Assembly: GCA_020055645.1 (NCBI GenBank)
Contig: CM034546.1
Span: forward strand, 71,672,001 to 71,736,000
Direction of reading: 5' to 3'
DNA length: 64,000 nucleotides
From: Tomocerus qinae
Lineage: Eukaryota > Arthropoda > Collembola > Entomobryomorpha > Tomoceridae
A program made the translations under genes and the position numbers. The notes under the pieces were generated by a model. It was not told the origin of the DNA, searched no databases, and was given only the letters and a program-made list of their open reading frames with translations. Below, piece by piece: positions 21,719 to 33,199 of this stretch. Numbering within the stretch: the first letter of the stretch is position 1; the number at the start of each line of letters is the position of its first letter.

Positions 21719-23419
21719 GACCGGCGACTTATTTTAGTATATATATCTACAGCTCTTGTACACGTTTTAGTGATAGTAAGTAATTGAGCCCTCCGACTTT
21801 GATCTCCATTAACACATTAATCTCTATTAATCACATCAAACAGAGATAATTGGCAGTTGAAAATATCTTTCCCGTTCCAATTAATTCATTATACCGATGA
21901 ATCCAAAATAAATAGTGTACTAGATACTTTATATCAAAAGTGTATGTAGCTTAATTCATATGGATGTGGGAGTTTTTAAGAAAAATCCATTTCATTTGGT
22001 ACAGCTTACCATTAGAAATAAGAAACTCTAAATCATTTTCTGTATTTGAGAAACACGACTTTGTATGTTTTTTACTTCTTCAATACGGAAACGATAATGA
22101 AATCATCGAACTTTGATTTTAATTATATTATCTAGTTTAATTGCAAACAGTTTCTGTACATGGAAAAGATTATGTTGTATATGACTTATGACTACCGTGT
22201 ACCCTAAAGATTATGATGTTAATGTCATGATTATGATTATTCATTATGGGTTAGGTCAATAGTCAATATCCCTAATCCTTATGTTTACAGTACGGGTCTC
22301 AAAATCAATTTCTTTCTAGTCTACAAATTTTGGCTGAATTATTACTGATGTCCGAAGTCATTAAGTCTAATTGTTCTAATAAAGAGACCTCCTTCCTATT
22401 ATTATATTTAAGTTTTATAGATATAACAAACTCAATTATAATTATTTAAACCATACAATACTTGCTTGGGCGATTGCTAAACGTATATGGATTGTCGCAA
22501 AAACCGCATCGAATTCTATAGTCCACTTCATCTTCATCAGCACAAGATGAGCATAGGATTTCGACCATGGTTATATTATAGTATACATACAACTAGTACA
22601 GTTAGTATATTGCACAATTTACAACCACTATTCAATTAAACAATAAGCAATAATCGTTTAACAAAACACTTTTAGAATTATCAAGACCGTAAATTTAATA
22701 CATGGTATTAACGAATTGTAGAGTATTAGCGTAGATTACCTTTTTCGGATCAGAAATCGGAAAGATAAGATAAGAGACATGAACAATGCTTGGTTGAACT
22801 CAGTGTAGAATAATATTGCTTCTTACAGTGTTGGAAAATCGATTGTTCAAAATTTTCAAAGAAACTAAAAAATATCTCGTATTTTATTTTACAGTCCTGA
22901 AATTTTAGTCAACCTACCCATTCTATCTTTACCCAAGATACTTCCTGTACTGACAAAACAGTGATTTCTAAAAGTTTTGAAATGTGATAAGACGTCTTTT
23001 TGATGCCACCAAGCGTGAATGTGACGTAAAAACGGGAAATATAGTCCAGGTTGTCGTGCTACCCTCACATGCGAAATAATTTCTACAAGTTATCCGAATA
23101 CCCTATTTCATATACAGTCAACATGTAGACCTGCTTAGCTGTATTCCCATAGTCGCTTTAACATTAAAATACATTGACCATAATACTCTGTGATAATACA
23201 TTCTGTTCAATTATATATTTTATATATTTATGGTTATTGCTTAGCGCCGATGTGGGCTTGAAATGCAGTTACAGTCACCAAAAGCACTCCATTTCATAGT
23301 TAGGCTTGCGTAGTTGTAGTCCCACAATATTAACATTCTTTCATCATATTGCATTCTGTGATAATATTATAATACATTCAATTTGTAAAGTCATTTTGTT
23401 ACTTGGACTTGGATTTATA
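21719..23419. other. Intergenic region upstream of the Star-like gene
   Basis: AT-rich, no convincing gene apart from a 40-residue open frame listed separately. Two related blocks at about 23130-23230 and 23290-23395 share TCTGTGATAATA and ACATTC segments in the same order, giving a diverged direct repeat next to the gene start, possibly a promoter duplication. Confidence 0.4.
22446..22568 (-). CDS. Possible 40-residue Cys-pair peptide
   Basis: ATG to TAA on the minus strand. It has two pairs of cysteines, CSSC and CGFC, 16 residues apart from first Cys to first Cys of each pair region, with acidic residues between, as in small zinc-binding knuckles. No homologue recognised, no neighbours of the same kind, and no second copy in the window. 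It could equally be a chance open frame or a scrap of a transposon gene. Confidence 0.2.
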   Translation of the reverse strand: MVEILCSSCADEDEVDYRIRCGFCDNPYTFSNRPSKYCMV

Positions 23420-26400
23420 ATGTCGAGGAGACTTTTGATTAGTTGCATATTTGGAATTAGTGTGGCAATTGTTTTCATCATCTCACAACAAGAGCCAAAG
23501 TCAGCAGAAAATCGAGATAGAAAATCTTGGTTTTCCGTACAAAATCCATGGGTGGACACAAGTAGGTATTCTAATGGCTGATATTAGACAGCGGCATTTC
23601 GTTGTCTTGTTGCCTCCTCTAACTTTGCTCCAAGTGTAGCCATTGAACCTATTATATTTAAATTTTGCCTTCCGTCACTATTTTTGCTTCCTTTTTGACC
23701 TAATCTAATTAAAAATAAAAAGTACTAAAGAAATACAAGTTTATAGCTCATGGCGCTGAGGTTTTCATTTGGTTATTTCTATTTTTTAAAAGCTAAAACT
23801 TTAGAAATTAACTATTTGAATTTTATTCTTTTGAGGTGGAGATCCTCTTCACCCAATGTGGACATTTTGGACAGATTCTATCAGTATTTCAATAGAGCAA
23901 GCCGTGAAGGCCAAACCAGTATTCATTGCACAAGATGACCCAAACCTCATTGAATATATCCAGAAAAGCGGACTAATTAAGAATCCTTCAAATAAGCCTT
24001 ATAATTTAAAAAATCCAGAAATTATAGACCAATCTAGGGGACAGTCTGAAGTTATACTGAAGGCCCTTAAAAACATGGTCAAGATTTTTAAATAATTTTA
24101 TAGTATGGAAATGAAATAACTCTTAACTAAAGCTTTAATAAACAGTTCAAGATTAAATATAATATAATTTCCATAATTTAAAGAAAGTTATAAATAAGAA
24201 TAAACTATTTATTGACTATGAGGCAAGTTAAGATTTTCGCAAAGATTCGGTAATATTATTTCCTGATTTATTTTTTAGTAGACTAAGGGATTCTTTGTGG
24301 AGTGTGGTGCTTTGGATGGTGAGACTCGATCTAACACTTTATTCATGGAGAGGAATCTTGGCTGGACGGTGAGTAAATCGAAGCGAGGAAAATTAATTAT
24401 ACATAGTGAAAAGATGGCAAATTATTGAAAACTATAAATATTATATAAAACATGCAAACAAATAACTTTCGGTATGGAATTGCATAATAGGGTCTTTTAA
24501 TTGAAGGGGATCCAAAAAATTATGAACAAGTAATCGAGAAACAACGAAATGCATTTACGATCAATGCATGCTTGGCAATCCATCCATATCCACATGAGGT
24601 TGATTTACATCAAACAAACTTCATTGTACACATACACTAAAGATTCTGTGAGTATAATATGTACATGTTCTATTTTATAGGTTACTTTTAAGCAAAGTTT
24701 TAATGTGGGAAGGATAAGTGACGGTGATAATCAAGTAGAGAATAAGACGAGAAATGGTTTCGCCGAAGTCCAATGTTTCCCATTCTTCAGTTTGATGGCA
24801 GCGATGAAAATTACAACTATTGACTATTTTAGTTTGGACATTGAAGGAGACGAGTTAAAAGTCTTGAGAAATCTACCTTTCGAGAAAATATTGATTAAGG
24901 TATAAACTTCGACGTTAATGACCAGTTTTGGCTCGCCTGAATAAGGCAGCTTATAGAACCTCATGTACTGTAACTTTGAACGCAATCACGAAAATTGACC
25001 AAACTTTTCAAAAACATTGCGAATGGTAAAGGCCCTGTAACGAACCCTATATTCATTTTAGTTCAAATTGGTCAATAGGTTGGTGAGATACTGCTCACTC
25101 ACTTTGTCTTCATTTTGATAGTCAAAGCCAATTGAATTTAGTTCCTATAAACTCTTGGCTATTCCTACTTCCGCCCGTGTATATGATACACGGTGGTTCT
25201 AAGTACAGGGCAGTATACGACCCATTCGCACCAGGGCTGTGAAAACAGATCAAATTGGTAAACTTCTTAAGAAAATTGACCAATTCGATCTGTTTTTCAC
25301 ACTTATAGAAACGGCCTAGAGATATTGAATGTCTTTCTCATGGAAAAGTAGGGCCTGACAGCCTTTATTTTCACTTTTAACACAGACCTTATACGGGCGG
25401 CCGAGCTCTAACTTCGACTTTTTCAGTTACTATGGAGCAAGGTATCGAAAAACCCGGGTTTTTTAGGAAAAAACCCTCGACCCCGGGTTTTTTGGGTTTA
25501 AGGGTTTTTTATATAATTATAGGCATAAATACAAGCCTATACAATAGCATATATAGGAAAACTACAGCTGACAATAACAACAACCATGCAATCCTAAAAC
25601 TACCAGTATTTACGTCTATAAAATCAAAAATTAAGGCATAAAAATTTAATTTTTAACATGCTTTAGCACAGTTAACACGAAGTATTTTTCGTGAGCACCT
25701 ATATTTGATAACTAGTGAAAAACTATGTATTATTATATATTACTGATTAAAATGACTTTAAGAAATTCCTTCATTAATATGGAGCTTAAAGCAGTACAGT
25801 AATAAATATGTAAGTGATTAATTAAAATTCAGTATAATTAATGTTTCCACTTATGCATTCATTGGCAATTCGTAAGTAGAAGTTAATTATGTATTAAACC
25901 AATATCTTCACGGTGATTAAAATATATACATAAAACAAATAATCACATCACGATCGTGATGTTTATATATATTCACACGAATGACGAATTACTGCAAGTA
26001 TATTTTATAAAGTATAAAAGCTAAATATTTTGTTTCCACCTGAATATGCATTTGTTTACATTTTCAAATAGAAATATGACAAAGTTAGTATGTTTTGCTT
26101 ATATAGATGGAGCTTTAGTGTACATTATAGCATGTTTTGTAAAAAACCCAAAAAACCCCGGGTTTTTTAAGTGAAGCGGGGTGGGTTTTTTGCCAAAAAA
26201 CCCAAAAAACCCCAACCCATAAAAAACCCGACCCACAACCCTGCTATGGAGGGTATTACCGAGGTAGTCACTCCGCTGACAAAGTCAAAAGCTTTTTAGC
26301 AGTTAATTGACATGCCGATAATGAGTCGTATGATGCCATCTATTTAGAGGTTGGCTTACAGTGGCAATAATGTTAGTCTTGTAAGGTAAGTTATAACAAG

Positions 26401-26945
26401 TTGCATTTGACCAAGTGCGCTAATATTTTTACATGCATTTTTGCTTGACAGTCTCGCAAAGTCTTGGCAGTTGCTCTCCACCAATCACAGTCCGTAAACG
26501 ACGACCAAATTCCACCTTCTGCATGACACTTTGGCAAAGGTTTCCAAACCGCTCAACTGCCCAATTTCCAAATTTGTATGTGTAAATGTTACACATATAT
26601 CTAAGTAGTTCCTTTCCTTTTGTCGCCATGTGGCGCCATAATATCAGCTAGAAACAACAGAAAATTTCATATTGTGTCCGAAATTTCATACCTATTTTAC
26701 TTCTACTAGCTTTTCCCAATAAAGGTACCTTGATCGAATCTCAAAATTTGGACCAGTACTTAATTGATTGATTTATTGATTTTACTAATTTTCAGACCTT
26801 GTCTGTGGAATATATTCACGGGGAGGGGGCAGATCCCTTAGAAGATTTTATGGTGAAGAAAAACTACAGGAAAATTGCTAAAGTAACAAATTCTGAGGGC
26901 ACTGCCAACGATTTATTATTTATTCATCGGAGTCTCGACGAGTAG
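23420..26945 (+). CDS. Star-like FkbM-family methyltransferase, type II membrane protein
   Basis: Exons 23420-23561, 23836-24077, 24282-24368, 24491-24598, 24681-24899, 26796-26945 join to 315 codons plus TAG. An N-terminal membrane anchor (about residues 5-22, LLISCIFGISVAIVFII) follows a short basic start MSRR. Then come a stem, GFFVECGALDGETRSNTLFM (SAM-binding loop region), GLLIEGDPKNYEQV, and YFSLDIEGDELKVL, motifs of the FkbM methyltransferase fold as found in insect protein Star and its relatives. The C-terminus ends TANDLLFIHRSL. In flies Star helps export of EGF-type ligands; methyl transfer has not been shown, so only the fold and topology are safe here. The donor after exon 2 is GTCAAG, weaker than the others. 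The last intron (1.9 kb) holds a hAT element. Confidence 0.85.
25238..25301. repeat. Short perfect-like hairpin in the Star-like gene's last intron
   Basis: Left arm 25238-25259 (TGTGAAAACAGATC...GGT) and right arm 25279-25301 (ACCAATTCGATC...CACA) pair over about 22 bases with one or two mismatches, loop about 19 bases. Function unknown; possibly a tiny MITE. Confidence 0.65.
25438..26243. mobile_element. hAT-like non-autonomous element, 8-bp target duplication
   Basis: Ends CAAGGTATCGAAAAACCCGG and, inverted, CAGGGTTGTGGGTCGGG. Flanks are both CTATGGAG (25430-25437 and 26244-26251). Ends are rich in AAAAAACCC and GGGTTTTTT blocks. The interior is AT-rich with no transposase. An 8-bp duplication and CARGG ends point to the hAT superfamily. 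It lies in the last intron of the Star-like gene. Confidence 0.85.
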
Positions 26946-27066
26946 TAACTATTTATTGACACAAATATCACCCTCATCTGAGGTCATTAATGTATAGATG
27001 AAAAGATGAATAGTATAGTATAATGTAATAAAGTAATACAACAACCAATTACAAAGCCACATTGGA
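26946..27066. other. 3' flank of the Star-like gene
   Basis: Short AT-rich flank; AATAAA-like signals (AATAAAG) near 27028. Nothing else seen. Confidence 0.4.
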
Positions 27067-27074
27067 TTCATCGT

Positions 27075-27825
27075 CAGGGCATGAAAACCCCATGGGTTTT
27101 GCTTTCGGTGAGGAAAAATTCAACCCAAAAACCCGAGTTTTTGGGTTTTTTCATGCCTAGGCTGACCATCCGTCCCGTTTTTAACGGGATCGTCCCGTTT
27201 TTGGTGACCTGTCCCGGCGTCCCGAAAGTGTCCCGTTTTCAGAAACGCGTTCCGTTTTTTAGGAAGAATTGAGTAATATGTAATTTAATGACTACTACGA
27301 ACGAAAAAGGAAAATTTTGACTGAAAATAACAAAATTTTTCGCGCTTCGCGCGATTAATGGTAAAACTTAATGGCAATCTACAATATAATATTGGCTTTT
27401 CTCAACAAAAGGACCTAACATTTTCATGGTTCGCACAATTGTTTGGAAACTTTAAGCCGTTTTAGGGAAATTGTAGACCATTTTTTGCAAACAAAACTTA
27501 AAATTAAACAGCTTCGCGCGATTATAAGATTTTTTGTCTATTTTCAGCAATAAGAGGTTAAAATTAACGCGCTTCGCGCGATTATAATTGTCTTTTATGG
27601 TTATTTTAGGGCAAAAATAGCTTAAAGTTATCGCGCTTCGCGCGATTAAATGCCATTTTTTAAAATGTTGGGCAAAAGTATCTTAAAATTAACGCGCTTC
27701 GGGAAAATATTCCTAAAATACATGGTTAAATGGCATTACCCCCGTCAAAATCGACTTCTAAATACAATACTGTATGGTGTCCCGTTTTCCCTACGTCAAA
27801 TTATGGTCAGCCTATTCATGCCCTG
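27075..27825. mobile_element. Short hAT MITE interrupted by a second hAT
   Basis: Without its insert this element is only 86 bases: CAGGGCATGAAAACCC at the left and, inverted, CAGGGCATGAAAAAACCC at the right. Flanks are TTCATCGT (27067-27074) and TACATCGT (27826-27833), 7 of 8 identical. The second element sits three bases from the right end. Confidence 0.8.
27158..27814. mobile_element. hAT-like element nested in another, with periodic CGCGCTTCGCGCG motifs
   Basis: Inverted ends TAGGCTGACCAT / ATGGTCAGCCTA. Flanks are both TTCATGCC (27150-27157 and 27815-27822), an exact 8-bp duplication. Inside, CGCGCTTCGCGCG-type palindromes recur at about 27341, 27511, 27568, 27631 and 27691, the last four spaced near 60 bases. 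No transposase. The short open frame 27650-27847 overlaps its end and is not a gene. Confidence 0.85.
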
Positions 27826-27855
27826 TACATCGTCAATACATAAATAATTGTGTAC

Positions 27856-28041
27856 TTAGGTTATATCTGTGCATTCTTTAATTTGTGAATCCAATATATA
27901 TTTCTTAACACTACTCTTAAAAGTATTAGTATTCGTAGAGTCTCTTATATCTATTAGTATAGTGTACCATAAACTTAGTCCAGTATAGCTTAGATAATGT
28001 TCGTTTATACAATTCCGTTCTCCCAGTAAATGATAGGACAT
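27856..28041 (-). pseudogene. Possible non-LTR retrotransposon C-terminal relic
   Basis: 61-residue open frame with YTGLSLWYTILIDIRDST then FKSSVKKYIL. This resembles the last part of many LINE reverse transcriptases, where a G.KLWN...IR.S....FK..LK.YLL pattern closes the protein. No RT core is visible upstream on the same strand. Similarity is judged by eye only. Confidence 0.35.
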
Positions 28042-29402
28042 TGTGAACTTTTTTAGTGTTGCAGTAGTACCAATCGCGTTAAAATCAATATAACTTATTT
28101 ATACATTTGGTTTGGGAATAACCAATTAAGAGACATATGGCAGACATATAGCTAATCACAGGCATAATGTGATTTTACAACAGCTTTACGATTAACAACC
28201 GTAATAATATAAGGTTCTAATTACCTTACTGATATATGCATGTGCTGTCCAATTCAAAAAAGAGTATTATAAGACCCAAGCACTTGATACTAAATCAAAT
28301 GAAATTGGAAGAAATCAAATAAAATCGGATGAAGCCTGAAATAGACATAAAAATTAGTTTCAAGTTTTCAAGAAAGACTGCACATTAATGCTTAAGAGGA
28401 TGCAATTATTATGTATTCCCTTTTGATTTGGTACTTAATACATTTATAAATTTTTTCCCATTGTATAGTAAAATTAAGTATTGTCTATATGTATTGTAAA
28501 TCGGATGCCTTCGGACGAAATCGGATGAATTAGGTCAAGTCTTATCAAATCGGATAGAATAAGATGAAATATAAACGGAAAAAGTACCAATAGTTTTTAT
28601 TCGGTTCCTTAATTTAGATTTAGAAATATTACTTTACTCTTGTTATTGTTATTCAGCTGGTTTTGAAAGTATTATAAGTATACTGTATACGTTTTACATA
28701 TTCCTAGCTTTGAAGTTTATTTTGTAAAGCTGAAATTTGTTAAGAACATTTTATTTAACCTGAAGAGACCTATACTAATGAAGTTGCTGCGTTTGCGTCG
28801 GATTCCACCACTATGGCCACCGAGCTTCAATTTTCATGCACCAGGGTCAGGGCTAGTTGCTGTCTTGTGCTTTCAAACGTTGTGAAAGTCAGCCATTTTG
28901 TCTCTATCTCTCCTAGTAGTACATTCATAGTTGAAGAGGTTGGTTGTCTAAGTTTTCCGTTTCTCATCAAATTCCTTAATCGTGAACAATCAAGATATCC
29001 ACATCATTCATTGTTGGCAATTTTTAGTAAAGTAATCTGATTGTTACTAATTAGTAGCGAACACTAGAATCTAGAAATATTTGTTAACGTCATCTCCATT
29101 TTCACTTCATCCGGTAAGATGACAACTAATTTTTTGAACTAAAATATCAATTTTATTTTATAAAATCCTTGTTACATTTTACTCATTAATATGAGGACTT
29201 GTAGCTCCGTCCTTTTTGGCAAATACTTTTTACTGTAGTCAACAATTTGCATTGACATTAATTAATTGACATAGAATTCATATTATTATATAAATTGGAA
29301 AATGCGAACTGACTCTGTTTCATTGTATTTACTCAGGTATCTCACGTACGTACGAAAACGGTTCATCTGAAGTGCTAATCATCATCATCTGTAACTAGAA
29401 TA
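28042..29402. other. Upstream cassette region of gene D
   Basis: 28290-28680 is the inverted copy of the dispersed repeat at 4730-5060. About 28780-29113 is the 5' untranslated exon of D (ends CATCCG/gtaagatg), matching upstream of A and C. Its intron runs 29114-29336 and the start-codon exon begins at 29337. The open frame 28813-29040 lies in this untranslated exon and is not supported as protein. Confidence 0.6.
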
Positions 29403-31144
29403 ATGAGTGCAGCTAAACGTTCTCGGAGTAGTGACAACGCTGACAATGTTGCGGTCACGAATGTAAGAATTTTAATGATTTATTACTTGATTTATTTAAT
29501 GATTTCATTCTTGAAACTCAAAATCATAGAAAATGTATATAGCAAGGAATAATAATTATTATTTACCTCAATGAAATATCTAATCCAAATTGAAGAGTGT
29601 ATTTATTTTATTGTTTTATGCTTAGTACCAGGAAAGTGTGTATACTTTTCGGTGGAATGTCAAGAATTTCAAGGAACGAATACAATTCAAGGAACCTGGG
29701 ATTGAATTATATTCTCCTGTATTCAAGAACTCACTGGGACGACAATGGTAATTTATGAATTTAAATTATGTCTCTATATATGGTATTAACTATAATTATT
29801 TAGTAAATAATTCTCATTTGGTAATTACATTTAACAGGAAACTAAGTTTGAAAATAAATAGTTTGGACTATTTCTCTATCTCTGTTTATTTGGTCAATTT
29901 CAAAAAAGAGACGAGCTTCCGATTACAATTGGATTTACTGAGCTCCAATAATTCATATAAGAAAGGTAATTGTATTGTTTAGTTTTCCTGCAATTAAAAA
30001 ATAATTAATCACATTAATTAGCAATAATTGTTACTCATTTACCATGAAATATTGTTTTATGCACAGTAACCAGCAACTACACATACGACCACTCTGGTGA
30101 TAAATTTTGGGCCTATCAATTCGTCAAACTTTCGGATTTACTGAAACCAGAAAATGAATTGTTAGAAGATGATACCTTCAAAATCAACTGCCAAATCACG
30201 GAGAAAATAATTTCTACTCCTAAAGTTTCTACTGAAAAAGCAAAATCCGAGAAGGAAGCTGCCATCCATAGAAACTATATCGTTTCTGATGTCGCTAAAC
30301 TGTTTAACTCTCCAACTCTGTCGGATGTCTTTATCGAGACCAAATCAGCCACTTTGAACGCACACAAAGTCATACTCTCATGTAACTTTTGATCAATCTA
30401 ATCCTAAACAATTTCCATTATTCTTTAATTGTTAAAGTCAGGAAAGTAAACAAAAAAAATGTCATTATTAATTATTTTATATTATGTTCTGTTTCTTTTA
30501 CTTTTGCATGTAGGCCGAAGCTCTGTTTTCTCAGCCATTTTCAATAGTGAAGAATCTAAATTCATTAAAACTGTGGAGATTCGGAAATACGACCATGATG
30601 TCGTGAATGCCATGCTGCAGTACATTTATTGGTAGGAATTGTCCAATTAATTCTTATTTCAATATATTAACCATAAAAGTTTATTCGGATTACAATAGTA
30701 TTCAACATTAATTTTCAAAATTGTTTTTATTTATTTAGTGGAGAAACGGTTGAAGATATTATGTCCAGAAAGTTTCAAGAGATGCTCGAAATCGCAATAA
30801 CGTTTAATATCAAGGGATTGAAGGAAGATGTAGGAGAATATATTGCCAGACGCTTCTCTCTGGAAAATATAGCGGAAATCCTCATCACTGCCGACAAGAA
30901 TAAAGTGCCGAATTTGAAAACGAAAGCCATTACATTTTTCAACATGTAAGTCTGAATTCCTAATTCTTACAAATATCCAAAATATACTTTTTGCACATTA
31001 TGTATAATAAAGACTACAATATTATAATTTAATAAATATTATAATATGGATTGTAGGAACAAAGACAAATTAGTTGGAGAAACCGAGAAAATTATGAAAT
31101 ACAAACCTGCTTTACTTCTGGAGCTCTACCATCAGACTATTTAA
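29403..31144 (+). CDS. MATH-BTB protein D (SPOP-like CUL3 adaptor), intact
   Basis: Exons 29403-29462, 29626-29747, 29838-29965, 30067-30381, 30514-30631, 30739-30945, 31057-31144 give 345 codons plus TAA. It begins MSAAKRSRSSDNADNVAVTN, the start shared with the broken copies A and C. MATH domain starts VYTFRWNVKNF; BTB runs from LSDVFIETKSATLNAHKVIL through SSVFSAIF and YIYW; the tail has FNIKGLKEDVGEY. It is the only readable member of the A/C/D subfamily here. Exon 1 is three codons shorter than in A and C and exon 2 four codons shorter than in C. Probable role: substrate adaptor for CUL3 ligases. It lies in tandem with gene E, 2 kb downstream on the same strand. Confidence 0.9.
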
Positions 31145-33199
31145 TTGAATTGAAGAATTTACTCCAGACCCTATATAGTACATTATTGAATGATTTCACA
31201 AACTTTAATTGTAGTAGATATTGATTTTGCGAGTTAAAAATGTAATTATATTATGTACTAAATGAATTTTTTGATATTTGATGTTTATTGTACTTAAATA
31301 TCCTTGTTGATGATTTTCTTACCTTTACTATACCTATTAATGAATCTCGTTCGCATTATCTGTACTTATGACTTATAAGTGTACAAATTCCAAAGCCTTT
31401 GACAATGATTTTCAATTTACTTACACTTTTCGCATGAATGATAGTTATAGTTATAAATAGCATTTTGTTGATGAACTGTTAATAAATTCTGTCTTAAACT
31501 CAAACATTTGTGTTGGAAACGCATACGCTTCCAAAAATCTCTTTGTTTCATTTAGAATATTGTAGCGCTAGACCTCATGAGTTTCGTTTTATTTGGTTTT
31601 ACACAATTCAATTGAATTTATTATAATAAGCAATATTCTAATGATTTTCTCTATTCAAGTAACGCTCAACGCTCATTGAGCTTTCTGCCACACGCCATTG
31701 CACATTGCAATTGGTTTTCTGGTCGTGAATTAATTCCGAGTGACGATCTGCACATTGCAATCTCACTCATTCTGTATTTAGCAGTAGTTTTATTAATAAT
31801 AACTTAGAAGTAACTACTGTGTTTATCAGTGTTTTTATTTCAGAAAACATATTCGATAAAGTACACGCACCCTAGATAGGAAGCCTTACAACTTTGCTAG
31901 TTTAGGAGTGACATAGCAATCGACAGTTGACGACAGGCACATAGCCTAACGTACGGCATACTCCAATCAATTTGTTTTACATAATTTCTTATAATAGTTG
32001 GGCTACATATTTAAGGTCGTTGCATTTCTCTTTAAGGGAGGGATATTTTCAATTCAGGCATCCAGACAAACAACATTGTGATTATGACAAGGCTTCCATT
32101 TTTCTCTAATTGTATACGATTGCCCTTCCAAGAGTTTAGACCATAAGAATTTCTTTCATAACACGGTATGCATATAGATATGGTATTATAGACTCTTGTC
32201 TGTAGTAACTGTATTTTCCAAGGAGTCCCAAACAATCGAAAGTATTTTCTTAAAATCTCCAAAAATTTTGTCTAACTCCTTTCACCCACTTTCGTTAAAA
32301 AACGGGAAATACGCTCTCCATGCAAATAAGTATAACAATGTGTATAAGTATACCTGTATATGTAAGTATGATTGTGAGTTGTCACTAAAACGTTCTAAAA
32401 TACTCCATGTCAATATTGTCAATGTCTTCTAGAAATCTAAATGTTTCAAATCAATAAGCACTAATTTAAAAACATCCAATACACTTTGTAGCAATAAATT
32501 TATTCCCAATTGTACTATTTTTTACAAGGCAAAATATAAACTGTAAAAAAGGCGAAATTGTATGACATTGTTGTAAAAATAGTAAGAAAATGGTCAATTG
32601 CATGTAATGGAAGAATTGAAGGCAACTTTTGACAGCAGTAATTTAGCTTTTCTAAACAATCCAGCGAAATGAAAACACTGGTTCGTATTAAGTGCCCTTA
32701 AATAAATCCTGTCTCCTGCTTGTCGGCAGTTCTCTCTAATAGCCCTTGGGCAATATTCAAATTTCATGAAGCCGTCGCACCGTCACTTCAGGGCATAGAT
32801 AGTTCATTTGCATATCGGTGCTTGGTACAAGTTGGTGCTAATTGAAAAGTGGTGGATGTCGGCCATTGCTGTCTCTCCTTCTTTTGTCTGCAGTATTGCA
32901 ATCACTATTGGAGAGAACGGTTGTGTTTCCAGCTTCCCAGCAAATTCTCCATTGAACACTAATCAAGATTTTCCGGTACGTTTTTTATCATTTTTAGTAA
33001 ATTACTTCTACACTTTATCTACATTTTCCATTTGATTCGCCCAGTTGCAATTTGATTTTATTGCATATGCATACTTTCAAATGATTTTCCATAAGATTTC
33101 TAACAGTTGAATTTAATTAATTTGCTATTTTCTTACTCAGGTGCACCAAGAACTTTCACTGAAGTCGACTGCCGCAAAAAGCTGCATTTAATTGCAATA
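31145..33199. other. Region between D and E: D 3' flank and E 5' untranslated exon
   Basis: 31145-31500 is the D 3' flank shared with A and C; GATGAACTGTTAATAAATTC near 31472 carries a likely AATAAA polyadenylation signal. 31970-32210 matches 5160-5290 (inverted) and 36235-36460. 32490-32975 matches the B upstream region; the E untranslated exon ends at 32975 (TTTTCCG/gtacg), intron 32976-33140. No separate gene supported. Confidence 0.55.

Noticed and set aside
26429..26629. 66-codon minus-strand open frame in the last intron of the Star-like gene
   Set aside because: No domain, no splice partner and no paralogue; it may be part of an older insertion but nothing supports a gene.
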